A program made the position numbers and the translations under genes. The notes under the pieces are model-generated. The model did not search any database. It saw only the letters and a program-made list of their open reading frames with translations, and was not told where the DNA came from. This document shows, piece after piece, positions 44,345 through 54,182 of a stretch of DNA of 64,000 nt. The stretch spans positions 18,866,967 to 18,930,966 of the forward strand of contig CM055102.1 of the NCBI GenBank assembly GCA_029204225.1, read 5' to 3'. The stretch is from Diphasiastrum complanatum (lineage: Eukaryota; Streptophyta; Lycopodiopsida; Lycopodiales; Lycopodiaceae). Numbering within the stretch: the first letter of the stretch is position 1; each line of letters starts with the position of its first letter.

Positions 44345-44375
44345 CTAGCGAAGTGTGCTCGCCGAAGGCGGACAT
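44345..44375 (-). other. possible Helitron 3' terminus
   Basis: On the minus strand a small hairpin CGCCTTCGGCG (44360-44370) is followed 11 bases later by CTAG and then T, the layout of a Helitron 3' end. The stem is only 4 bp and nothing else supports it. If real, it would pair with the Helitron 5'-type end at 48576 and the intervening copia fragment would be cargo. Confidence 0.3.
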
Positions 44376-46555
44376 AGATGCGGCTAAAATTACTTCGTCA
44401 ATCCTTTGGTGGGTGGTGTTTTGGATGGATTGTGGAGGGGGGGACAGTGTGCGTCGGGAACGGACATATGAGATGAAATATTTTTGACTGCCTCAAAACG
44501 ATATCAATAGGTTACAGGCACATTTGGTTTTAGACGGGCAGCTTTTTGTGAAGGAAATACAGCCATGAAATAGGTCTCGGTTCAGCGGCCGTGCTTGAGA
44601 TGCTATTTCCATCTTATGTTGTTTCCAAGGTGTTGCCATCATATTCTTTTTGAGATGCTGCAAACTTGCCTCTAAAGTCGATAATTTTATGGCTCCTATG
44701 GCTTCAAGTTGGCATTACTCAATAGCTTGGGGCATAAATGTATGGCACTCTTGGTCTACAAGCCCAAGAGATTGAATCCCCAATTATTTAGCATGTATGC
44801 AGTTTATTTGTTTTGGTCAACACCATCAATCCTTCCCTAATTTCACTATGGCTTTGGTTGATCATAGCCATCTCATTCATAGACTATGGAGTACCTCCAA
44901 AGCATCATTTATAACAACTTGCCATCGAACACTTCTATAGTCCCGCTATAGCATTGATTAGTGATGATATTTTTTGAGTCTCAACTGTGTACTCATGTTA
45001 AATTCCTGGTCAATAAGCATGGCATAGAATAGTGGCCTTAATAGACCATAGAAGAGTGCCTCCAAGGCATCCTTCATGTCGATTGCCATTGAGTCTCATT
45101 GAAGTTTTGCTATGGCAATGGTTAGTGATGATTTCCTCATATACTCAATTAAGTATTTAGGTGAAATTCTCGATCAATAAGCTTACCATAGAAGAGTGGC
45201 CTTGAAAAACCATTTCAATTCACATTGTCCTCAATAATCATCCTTCAATGTTTCCATTTTTAAGAGAATATTTTGTGGCATTTTTCTTCAGCATTTTATT
45301 TTGTTTCCTCAACTTTTATTCATCTTCACGTGGGGACACCCGATTTTTTATACAAATTTTGGGAGTTGAGCATAAATTTGGCAGTAATTTAATTGGGCCT
45401 CATATACTACATCAAGAGTTCTTTAGGCCATATACATTTAATTGAAGACATTAGACTCTATAAATGTCATCATGAGATAGAGCGACCTGAAGAGAAGGTT
45501 ACACACGTTTGGGTCAATTAAATCATATTTGGGGTTTCAGAAGAAGTTGCAAGCCTTATTTGATACAGTAAATTATTCACGAGCTAAATTCAGGATAGCT
45601 GATTTCATTTTCATTGCAGAGCATTTAATAGAATAGATGTGTGAGCATCAATATGATCAAGAACATCGCTAGAATCATTTTCACGCAAGAAATTTGACGT
45701 GATAGGAACAAAAAATTAAACACGTTGAGAAAGCAAAGTGAGAATCACAACTACAACAATAAGTCACATTGACAAAGCAAAAGTTTCATGACAACTAAAA
45801 CGTGAAATGAAATGATCGAAGGTTTTCTTCAACCAAATTCCTTACTATTGGGGGCACCTGATCCAACAAGAAGAAGCCTAATGTGTGGCATAAAAGCGAT
45901 CCCAAACAATGAGAAAACGGATTTCACGTTTCCAAGCTCCAAGTTGCAGAAGAAAACTTCTGTGGCACCATCGCTGCCCTCATTGTTCTTGGCATAGGCA
46001 AGAAGCAAGGAGACCAAACTCCTTTCGGAGTAGCTCCAGCTGCAGCTCGAAGTTTCTCCATAACATTACGACATCAAAGAAGATGAAAAGCGAATGAGGG
46101 CGAGGATCATCATCAGAAGCAAAGCGAGGAAAGGTGCCTTCATCCAGGGCGATCACACGGTCTGCTGCAGCACACACATTGCCGACACACCACAACAACA
46201 CTACTTACGAAGCATCTGTCGATCATCGCCAACTCTCTTGCTCTTGCTCTCGCTCTATCCTCGCCTTGTCTCTCATACCTCGTTCTACCCTTTCTTTTGT
46301 TTTTTAAACATGAGAGCGCGAGGGGGGCTCTCGGGCACTGCTCGTCATGCGTTAGCGCTGCTCGCTGCTCGCTGCCCGCCCGTGCCCGCAAGTCACTGAC
46401 CAACTCACTAGAAAACACAAAAATAGAAAATACAATTGCTCTCTTCTCCACCTCATCGTTCGTGTCGTCTTCTTGATTGATTCTCTCATGATCTGTGATC
46501 TGTAGTCGCTTGCTTAGGATATAAAAAACAGAAACAAAAAGGCAAAATCGCTACA
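44376..46555. other. intergenic sequence, degenerate tandem repeat and probable copia LTR
   Basis: 44945-45210 contains two diverged copies, about 164 bases apart, of a segment including TTAGTGATGAT, TCAATAAGC and a phrase like CATAGAAGAGTGGCC. The part just before 46556 is probably the 5' LTR of the copia element that follows, since its primer site starts there; the LTR start could not be fixed. No cellular gene seen. Confidence 0.5.
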
Positions 46556-46619
46556 TGGTATTAGAGCCAGGGTTATCACTACATGATATCCGAACAGTGA
46601 TTCTCTAAGGCAACACAAT

Positions 46620-47360
46620 ATGGCTACAACGATCCATACGAGAATAACAATAAGTCTTGATGGCGAAAATTACAAAGCATGGAAATTCAAAATCAAAACA
46701 CTTCTGAAGGGTGAAGGCATCTGGTCGGTGACCAAACTCATAGAGGTGCAGCCTCTAGAGGGAGACCCAAGGAGAGCCGAGTGGACCAGAAAAGATGAAC
46801 GTGCAATGGCTATCATCGTTTCGTCCATTAACGAAGAAATACTCATGCAGATTGAAGACTGTGAGAGCAGCCATGAAGCATGGGAAAGACTAAAGCAGAA
46901 GTACGAAGTGAGGACTGCCGCTTTGGTGATGCATCTTCACAATTAGCTGCAATCATGGCAACCAGTTGGATCAGCATGTTGAGAAGATTAGAACGATCTT
47001 CGCTCAACTCGCTGCATCAGGATAGGAACACCAGGTCCCAACACCACAACAGCTGATGTACTTCATGAGATTTCTACTTGCGTCCTATCAACCGTTGAGA
47101 ATGCTCATACTGAGCCTATCAGATATGACATTTGAGAGAGCAATTAGTCTTGTCGCTGATGAGAGACTGATGAGGGACGAAGGAGAATGAAGCAGTGACC
47201 AAGACAAAGCCCTTTGCACAAAGGGAAAGAAGAAGAACAAACCTAGATCCAGATACAAGAAGGCGAATACAAAGTCTTCGAACAGAGGCAATGACAACCA
47301 ACAAATATCCTCTTGTGATCACTGTCACAAGCCGGGACACGCAACCAACAAATGCTGATT
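46620..47360 (+). pseudogene. copia 1 gag
   Basis: The open part 46620-46946 encodes ITISLDGENYKAWKFKIKTL, IWSVTKLIEVQPLEGD, AIIVSSINEEILMQIEDCES and SSHEAWERLKQKYE, the standard copia gag. It ends at TAG 46944-46946. Beyond, several stops and shifts interrupt the frame until a CCHC knuckle CDHCHKPGHATNKC near 47317-47358. Confidence 0.82.
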
Positions 47361-47379
47361 CAACCTGACAATACCTTGA

Positions 47380-48197
47380 ATGCACTGCAAGAAGAAGAGA
47401 CACTCTGCATACGATTGCAGATTCAAGCCGAAAAGGGAAAACAAAGCTGACAAGGCGAATGTTGCAGAGTTGTCAAAGGATGCAGACAAAAGCGATGAGG
47501 CCTTCATGATATTCGATGAAGCTTCAACAAGCTACACTGCACAAGACTGCGATGTAGTCATTGATTTAGGAACAACCTCACACATCACTTGCAAGAAAAG
47601 AATCTCGATCGACTACAGAGAACTCAAAAACAACAGAGCAGTGATTCTAGGCGATGGGAGCTGACACAATGTCAAGGGCATCAGAACTCTACAACTACGA
47701 ACACTGTCGGGACAAGCAGAGCTGCCAAGGGCACTCTATGTACTCTCATTAAGAAAAGACCTACTATCACTCTCCAAGATGGCAGATCTTGGAATACGAG
47801 TTCTATTCGATGGCAATGTATGCCGGATGATCGAGAAAACAACAAACAAGTTGTTGACAGTTGGATGCAGAGAAGGCAATCTCTACCAAGCCAAGATAAT
47901 CAACAATTCTGATAGCATACTAAATGCATCAGAAAACGAAGATAAACTCTGGCACAGAAGAATGTATCATCTGAACATGAGGAGCCTCTACGACATGAGC
48001 AAGAAGGACATGGTCACAGGTCTGAAAATATCCAGATCCGATACTGAGTTCTGCGAAGCTTGTCAGAAAGGGAAACAACATCGGAATCCATTCGTACACA
48101 AGGGAAGAAAAGCTAAAGAAGTTCTTGAGCTCATCCACTCAGATGTCTGTGGACCGATGAAAGTTGATTCGCTCTCAAGATCGAGGTATTTCCTGAC
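47380..48197 (+). pseudogene. copia 1 second zinc knuckle, protease, GAG-pre-integrase, integrase start
   Basis: One frame with a single internal TGA at 47662-47664 (where DGSW or similar is expected). It begins MHCKKKRHSAYDC, then the protease strand VIDLGTTSHI (the usual D-S-G-A-T is D-L-G-T-T here). GAG-pre-integrase has LWHRRMYHLNMRSLYDMSKK and FCEACQKGKQHRNPF. The integrase begins with VLELIHSDVCGPMKVDSLSR and YFLTF and ends there, before the second catalytic residue. Confidence 0.85.
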
Positions 48198-48576
48198 GTT
48201 CATGATTTATGGGTAAAACTTTGGTAATTTAAAATAAACTAGAAAGCCATGTAATAAAGATTATTGGCTAAAGTTTAAGGCACATTGAAGGGTGTGAAAA
48301 AATAAAACTTAACTTGAAACTTCAAATATTTGAATTTAGAGAAAGATATTTGAATTTAGTGAGTGGGAGAGAGGGGTTGGGAAATCTTTTTGGGCCCCAC
48401 CCCTCAATGCACACAATGTGCACATGTATGGGAATATGCACTTTTTCCCATACATGCATCCCCCTCCCCATCATTTTTAGTTAATAAAGTGTGTATGCAT
48501 GGGTGAGGAGAGGAGGATGCATGGGTGCACCCATACACATGTGCACCACATGCACACAAATAGTTATATATATATA
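48198..48576 (-). repeat. Helitron-type 5'-end repeat, copy A1
   Basis: About 375 bases nearly identical to 49024-49404 and, over its right half, related to 52126-52315. On the minus strand it starts TATATATATATAACTATTTG; the sister copies begin TCTATATA. It contains the phrase GTGCATGTATGGG and a pair of inverted GCATGTATGGG/CCCATACATGC motifs. Confidence 0.75.
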
Positions 48577-48683
48577 CCAGTAAAGAGTGCCCGTCGTTGA
48601 CGGGCAATGGAGGCCGATCTAGGTGGCGGCCGATAATTTGGATGATGGCCGATCTCGCACATCTCGCATCTCGAATATCAAAC

Positions 48684-48905
48684 ATTCGAGTCTTTGGAAA
48701 AATTTGAGCCTTCAGAAAAATTTGAGCCTCGAAAAAATTTGAGTCTTCGGAAAAATTCTAGTCTTTGGAAAATAAAATCGAGTCTTTTGAAAAATTTGAG
48801 TCTTTGGAAAAATGCGAGTCTTTTGAAAAATTTGATTTGACAGTACAAAGGGTCCTTCAATCCTTTGGAGAAATTCGAGTCTTTGGAAAAATTCGATCCT
48901 TTGGA
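48684..48905. repeat. 18-base minisatellite
   Basis: About ten degenerate copies of TTGAGTCTTTGGAAAAAT and variants, inside Helitron-like unit H2. Confidence 0.9.
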
Positions 48906-49023
48906 GTTAAAGATAGTGAGTTTGGGCTTGTGGTTAAACATTCATGAAAATGGTGGGCCAAGACAGAGATTTAAAGGATTGAAAAGAAAAGAAGCAATTT
49001 TAGGTAGTCAAGAAAATTTTTCT

Positions 49024-49404
49024 GTTCATGATTTATGGGTAAAACTTTGGTAATTCAAAATAAATAAGAAAGCCATGTAATAAAGATTATTGGCTAAAGT
49101 TTAAAGCACATTGAAGTGTTTGAAGAAAATAAAACCTTAACTTCAAACTTCAAATATTTAAATTTAGAGAAATATATTTGAATTTAGTGATTGGGAGGGA
49201 GGGGTGGGGAATCTTTTTGGGGCCCACCCCTCAATGCACACAATGTGCAAATGTATGGGGATATGCACTTTCCCCATACATGCATCACCCTCCCCATCAT
49301 TTTTAGTTAAGAAAGTGTGTATGCATGGGTGAGGAGAGGAGGATGCATGGGTGCACCCATACACATGCGAACCACATGCACACAAATAGTTATATATATA
49401 TAGA
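49024..49404 (-). repeat. Helitron-type 5'-end repeat, copy A2
   Basis: Second copy of the 48198-48576 repeat, offset by about 827 bases; begins TCTATATA on the minus strand and is directly preceded there by CTAG of unit H3. Confidence 0.85.
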
Positions 49405-49551
49405 CTAGTTGCTTGTGCCGGACAATGGGCGGCCGACGATCTAGGTGGTGGTTTGTGGTCGAGACGTGTGGATGATGCTCAGAGTGGGCGATTGATGATT
49501 GAAAGCGGCCATAATTAGAAGCGGCCAAAATATTGTGGCCAATCATTTGGC

Positions 49552-49581
49552 GGGGGGGAGGGGGGGGGGGGGGGGGGGGGG
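49552..49581. repeat. poly-G tract
   Basis: Thirty bases, all G except one A, just before a long GT repeat. Confidence 0.9.
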
Positions 49582-49676
49582 TGGTGGTTTGGATGGTTTC
49601 GACATGCATCGACATGAAGCTTCAACACCTTGACATGTGTGTGGATGTGTGTTTTTAGGTGTCCATGTGTGTGTGC

Positions 49677-49781
<105 letters not shown>

Positions 49782-49884
49782 CATACCCACAAAAAGTGTT
49801 TATATATTTTTGGAGGCTGTGTTTTTTTTTTTACCATTTTTTTAAAACCTATTTAGCTTTTCCTTTTGCAAATGGGTGAAATTT

Positions 49885-49913
49885 TTAGTATATATGTCCG
49901 TCAATATTGACGG
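49885..49913 (-). other. Helitron-type 3' terminus inside H3
   Basis: Minus strand: perfect 16-base palindrome CCGTCAATATTGACGG, nine bases, then CTAA. The layout matches a Helitron 3' end, although the next base is A rather than T. Confidence 0.5.
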
Positions 49914-50282
49914 GTGGCTGACGAGGGCGGCCGGCGATCTCAAGTGACAGCCGATGATTTGGATGGCGACCGATGGTTTAGGAGGAAAGCCGATGGTCGG
50001 ATGGCCGATGTATGTGTGTGTATGTATGTGAGTGCATGTGTTTATGTATGTGTGTGTATTCGTGAGAGTGCGTATATTTGTGCGTGTGTGGGTAGTCTAG
50101 CATAGTGTGCACGTCGATGGCAGGCGGCCGATGATGTGGGTGTGTGTATGGATTTGTGTGTATGAGTGAGTGTGTGTGTGTGTGTGTGTGTATGGATTTG
50201 TGTGTATGATCTGATGGTGTGTGTGATTTATGTGGCCGATGGTGTCCAATGATTTGTGTCCGATGGTGTGTGTGATCTAAGT

Positions 50283-50505
50283 GTTCAGCCGAATGTTTGA
50301 GGTAAGTGATCAGCAATATTTTTGGTAAGTGAGGTTAGTGATCAACTGAATGTTTGAGGTAAGTCATCAGCCGAATGTTTGAGGTAAGTGATCAGCTGAA
50401 TGTCTGTGGTAAGTGATTAGTCGGATATTTGTGGTAAGTGATTAGCCGAATGTTTGAGGTAAGTGATTAGCCGAATGTCTGTGGTAAGTGATCAGCCGGA
50501 TGGGT
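50283..50505. repeat. 25-base minisatellite
   Basis: About eight copies of a 25-base unit of the type AAGTGATCAGCCGAATGTTT plus GAGGT, inside unit H3. Confidence 0.92.
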
Positions 50506-50582
50506 GGGTAATCCCATCGATGACGGGCGGCTGGAGGTCAAAGACAACAGAGAATGTGTTAGATTGAAATGTGTGTTTGTAT

Positions 50583-50995
50583 GCGATGCAACTCGTCGGA
50601 TGCAACTCGTCAGATGTAACTCATCGGATGTTAGATGTAACTCGTCGGATGTAACTACAACTTGTCGGATGCAACGTCAGATGTAACTCATCTGATGCAA
50701 CTCGTCGGATGTAACTCGCCAGATGGGTGGGTAAGCCCATCGATGACAGGTGGTTGGAGGTCAAAGATGACGAAGAATGTGTTAGTATGAAATGTGTGTT
50801 TGTATGCGATGCAACTCGTCGGATGTAAATGTAACTCGTCAGATGTAACTGCAACTCATCAGATGTAACTCGTCGGATGTAACTCGTCGAATGTAACTTG
50901 TCGGATGCAACGCCAGATGTAACTTGTTGGATGCAACTCATCAGATACGATGTTGGATGAAACTCGTCGGATGTAACTCGTCAGATGCAACGTCG
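50583..50995. repeat. 14-base minisatellite in two blocks
   Basis: Units of the type GTAACTCGTCGGAT in two blocks (50583-50725 and 50808-50995), separated by a hairpin-type sequence (AAGCCCATCGATGACAGG). A near-identical phrase (GGGTGGGTAA.CCCATCGATGAC) precedes each block, so the larger unit of about 225 bases is itself duplicated. Confidence 0.9.
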
Positions 50996-51029
50996 AAAAG
51001 CCTGTCATTGACGGGCGATTTGGATCGGC

Positions 51030-52125
51030 CAATATTGGGTTGCAGACACACACCACTCTTCTTCATTTTATGGCCCTCCCAACTCATTTTTGCCCATACC
51101 TCCTTGTTACCATCATGAACCCTCTCCATACTTCTTTTCTCTTCTCTCATCTCTTTTGTGTCTTTTTTGCCCCCTTAGCCCCCACTTATTTCTTTGGCAA
51201 AAAACTCCGAATTTATTTTCTTGAACCTCCCCACCCAATTTTTTCTTTTAATCCCTCTTTGTTATTTAATAAGTCTCTTTTTTATGGTATTAAGCCTCAC
51301 CTCACACACCTTCCCCCTTTTTGTTATAAAACCAACAAAAACGATTTTGTTATTGCATAAAACCCTCCTCTTATGTTTTTGCCACCCCCATGTTATGAAA
51401 TAGATCTTCTTTTAACTTTTTCTTATTTATCATTAAACCCTCTTCTCTCTCTCCCCCTCACCCACCTATAACGGTTAATTTTGTTTTAACCTTTGTTTTG
51501 GAAAATTTAATTATCAATGGGTAATGAAACTTCACAATGCATTTAAAGTTTTGAGAATATTTAAGTTAAAGGTTAATTATGCAGTAATGCATGTTACAAT
51601 ATTCTCGAGTAACTTCAAGTTGAAAGTTCATAATTATGGTATTTCGTTTTTCATCTCTTTGAAACTTCAAAGTTCACAAAGACTTAAACTTCAATGTTGA
51701 AGTTTTAAAACTTTTGCATTAATTAGGTTTTATGAGATTACATAGATTCCAATTAAATTCTATGAGATTACATAGATTCCTTGTCCATTTACATCTTTTT
51801 TTTAAACTTCAATTTTCAAAGTTAACAAAAGAGTTAAACTCCAAAGAACTTTAAATTAATTAGCTTTCACATTAATTAGATTCCTTGTCCATTTAAATGG
51901 TGTGTAAAATTCAAGTTCACAAATGGACATATAATTTAGATTCACATTACATAAATTCACATTACATAGATTCTTGTGTCCATTTACATCTTTTTTTTCT
52001 TCATAGTTCACAAAAAGTCAAACTTCAAAGAAGTGCAATGCTGAAGTTGTAAAATTACTTCAAAGTTCACAAAGACTCAAACTTTAGAGTTGAAGTTTTA
52101 AAACTTCCACATTGAATCCATTCTT
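51030..52125. other. AT-rich interior of Helitron-like unit H3
   Basis: No coding similarity. Several short direct repeats in the 51700-52110 part (AGATTACATAGATTCC at 51735 and 51765; CTTCAAAGTTCACAAAGACT twice). Confidence 0.55.
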
Positions 52126-52315
52126 TTATGGGCCCTACCCTCAGTGCACATGGATGTATCTATGTGTGGGGAGATGCACTTTTCCCGTACATAAACAAAA
52201 GTTATAACTAAAAAATGTGTCAAAAGAGGATGTATGGAGTGCCCACCCCATACATCCTCACCGCCCATGCACATGCATGTGTCCAAAATCATAAATAGTT
52301 ATATATATATATAGA
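52126..52315 (-). repeat. Helitron-type 5'-end repeat, diverged copy A3
   Basis: Shares with A1 and A2 the terminal TCTATATATATATATAAC (minus strand), the CACATGCATG phrase and the pair of inverted tatgggg-type motifs, but is shorter and more diverged. Confidence 0.7.
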
Positions 52316-52958
52316 CTAGTAAAGAGTGCCCGTCGTTGTAGCCGTCATTGGTCCAATGCAAATCATTTGTAAGGTCAATATAAGGCTTAATAGCCTGTTT
52401 GGCTTGCTTATGGTTTGGTGAGGCTTGGGTACCAGATGCTATCCCTATGGCAGCAAGGGCGGCCTCAGTCATGCGCACCTTGTGTGTGGCTCCCTGGAAA
52501 GTGATGTAAAACTTGGATTTCTCCTCCTTCCAAGTACCGAAGGCAAGAGTGATAAAATCCATGTTGATTTTCCCTGAAAAGGCTCTCTCATGAATACCCA
52601 TTGTAGTAAGCAGAGGCTCCGCAAGGGTCATCCACTGAGTGACCATGCTTGTGCTAGGAAGGATCATGATATCCATTGCAGATGGGACATCACGATGGAT
52701 AGTATAACGAGGTGACTGGGATGTATCTGTGAAAGACATGATGAACAGAAATGGAAAGTCATACGCGCGAATGTATATCAAAAAATAGTTCAGGAAGTTA
52801 TGAAGGCTTTGGTCACTGGAAAATTTGGCAAGAGCTTCGCTAGCACAAGTGAGGAATGAATCGAATTCAACCAACTTATAGGTGAATTTGGAGGGTCCAT
52901 TACAATGAATACTAGTTTGGCTAATCAGTTCTGAACAGAAATTTGTAGGCTTATACAA
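52299..52958 (-). CDS. unidentified 219-codon ORF ending across a Helitron junction
   Basis: Open from ATG 52958. It has no motif I can assign. The middle (FSGKINMDFITLAFGTWKEE, then FYITFQGATHKVRMTEAALA and AIGI) faintly resembles the plant-mobile-domain/gag-like proteins of Athila/Tat retroelements, where a W...F...G..T....D/E-aliphatic GL pattern occurs. That is only an impression. A Tat/Athila-like integrase fragment lies about 600 bases upstream on the same strand, which would fit. The last 20 residues are translated from the Helitron hairpin and the TATATA of the next unit, so the natural C-terminus has been replaced. Confidence 0.4.
   Translation of the reverse strand: MYKPTNFCSELISQTSIHCNGPSKFTYKLVEFDSFLTCASEALAKFSSDQSLHNFLNYFLIYIRAYDFPFLFIMSFTDTSQSPRYTIHRDVPSAMDIMILPSTSMVTQWMTLAEPLLTTMGIHERAFSGKINMDFITLAFGTWKEEKSKFYITFQGATHKVRMTEAALAAIGIASGTQASPNHKQAKQAIKPYIDLTNDLHWTNDGYNDGHSLLVYIYI
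52316..52345 (-). other. Helitron-type 3' terminus of unit H4
   Basis: Minus strand: GACGGGCACTCTTTACTAG followed directly by TCTATATA of unit H3. This is the same 3' end as in H2 (CGACGGGCACTCTTTACT). The upstream arm of the hairpin is interrupted. The far end of this unit was not found. Confidence 0.6.
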
Positions 52959-52986
52959 TACTGTGAAAGTAGGCTATACAAATCTC

Positions 52987-53310
52987 GGCGAAGGTTTTTG
53001 AGGCTCTAAAGCCATCCGACGAACGTTTTCCAGGGTTGGCGAAGGATGAACCTTCGCCCAAGTACTGTCATAAATGCAAATTTTCAAGATCTGAACCTAT
53101 AGCCAACCTAATTTTGACATTTTAAGACCATCTAGCATGTCAGCGAAGGGTTCTGAGAAGAGTAAGGTTCTCGGCGAAGGTTCCCAAAATGGCATATTGC
53201 TGATCATTCGCTTGACTGAAAAAATGGATTTTTTCTGGAAAAGAACCTTTGCCCATCTCAATATAGATATATCTAAAGTGGATGTACAATCTGAAAGCTC
53301 AGCGAAGGTT
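52987..53310. repeat. cluster of GGCGAAGG motifs
   Basis: GGCGAAGG or AGCGAAGG followed by TT or GTT occurs five times (52987, 53038, 53142, 53173, 53301), and CCTTCGCC once. At 53038-53058 GGCGAAGG-ATGAA-CCTTCGCC forms a perfect 8-bp stem. The arrangement is not a regular tandem array. Confidence 0.7.
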
Positions 53311-53529
53311 TCCAGTACTGTATAGGCAACATATGACCGAAACAGTGATTTCATAAGTCATTTTCCATCACAAATACTTTCCGTCATCTTTTTCCATTCT
53401 GATGACTTTTTTGACTTTTGCTCATCAGTCTTTCCTCAAATTTGTTTTTTCTGTCTTTTCCAAACAAACTTAACAATTAAATATTGAAAACAAAAAATTG
53501 AAAAACAATTAAAATTAAAAAATCATTTA

Positions 53530-54182
53530 GATCATGCTTGCTGAACTAACATAGTAGGCTGCCAAAACTTGCGTAATCGGTTGTCATTCACCGGAGTATC
53601 AAATCGTTTTTTGTATAACTGTTCAAGAATTACTGCGCCATAGTTCTAAATTTTCTTCATTTTATACGGGCCTTCACTGGTAGACTTCAATTAAATCAAC
53701 TTGGCTTTGTACATCAGTGCGAGATCTCCTGCTTTTAGATCTTTTTTGTGCAATCGACGATCATGCCATGCCTTGCGGCTGGCTTTCTCTGCTGCTAACG
53801 CATGAACTGCCATCAATCGTGTTTCACATAATTTGTGCAACGCTTCATGACGTAATTATAAAGACTTATCATCATTTAACTGTTCTGTTGCCGCTATGCA
53901 TAAAGATGAGATTAGAAATTTAATTGACATGATAGCATCTTGACCATAAACCAGTTGAAAGGGTGTTTGATTTGTACTACTTTTGTAAGCGGTTCTGAAT
54001 GCCCATAATGCTGCATACAGTTTATGTTCCCAATCAGACCGACTCATTTCAACTGTATGCATTGGTCCATAGTTCTGTCTAGTAGGTCGTCGTGGGAGAA
54101 AAAGTGATAGAGAGCAAAGACATTCATAAATCCATTTCACAAGAGAACCAATTCGTTTTATTGAAATGAAGAAATGAAACAT
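53530..54182 (-). pseudogene. Ty3/gypsy integrase C-terminal fragment (non-chromovirus type)
   Basis: Minus-strand translation reads MSRSDWEHKLYAALWAFRTA then NQTPFQLVYGQDAIMSIKFL (54070-53880). After a stop near 53855 it continues with RLMAVHALAAEKASRKAWHD, then DLKAGDLALMYKAKL and SEGPYKMKKI, ending RFDTPVNDNRLRKF. The ALWA.RT..K and TPFQLVYG blocks and GDLALMY are the integrase end of Athila/Tat-like gypsy elements. No chromodomain. The rest of pol is absent. Confidence 0.8.

Larger units (their letters stand above)
46556..48197 (+). mobile_element. Ty1/copia element, 5' half only
   Basis: A primer-site-like TGGTATTAGAGC at 46556-46567 (one base from the initiator-Met site) is followed by gag at 46620, zinc knuckles, protease, GAG-pre-integrase and the first part of integrase. 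The sequence then stops matching at about 48197, exactly where a Helitron-type repeat begins. No RT or RNase H is present. Confidence 0.85.
48577..49404 (-). mobile_element. non-autonomous Helitron-like unit H2 (828 bp)
   Basis: Minus-strand 3' end: a perfect hairpin GCCCGTC-AAC-GACGGGC (48589-48605), eight bases, then CTGG at 48577-48580, fitting the Helitron CTRR terminus. Minus-strand 5' end: TCTATATATATATAAC beginning at 49404. The next unit's CTAG directly abuts this TC. No Rep/helicase coding. Internally it holds an 18-base minisatellite and repeat A2. Confidence 0.65.
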
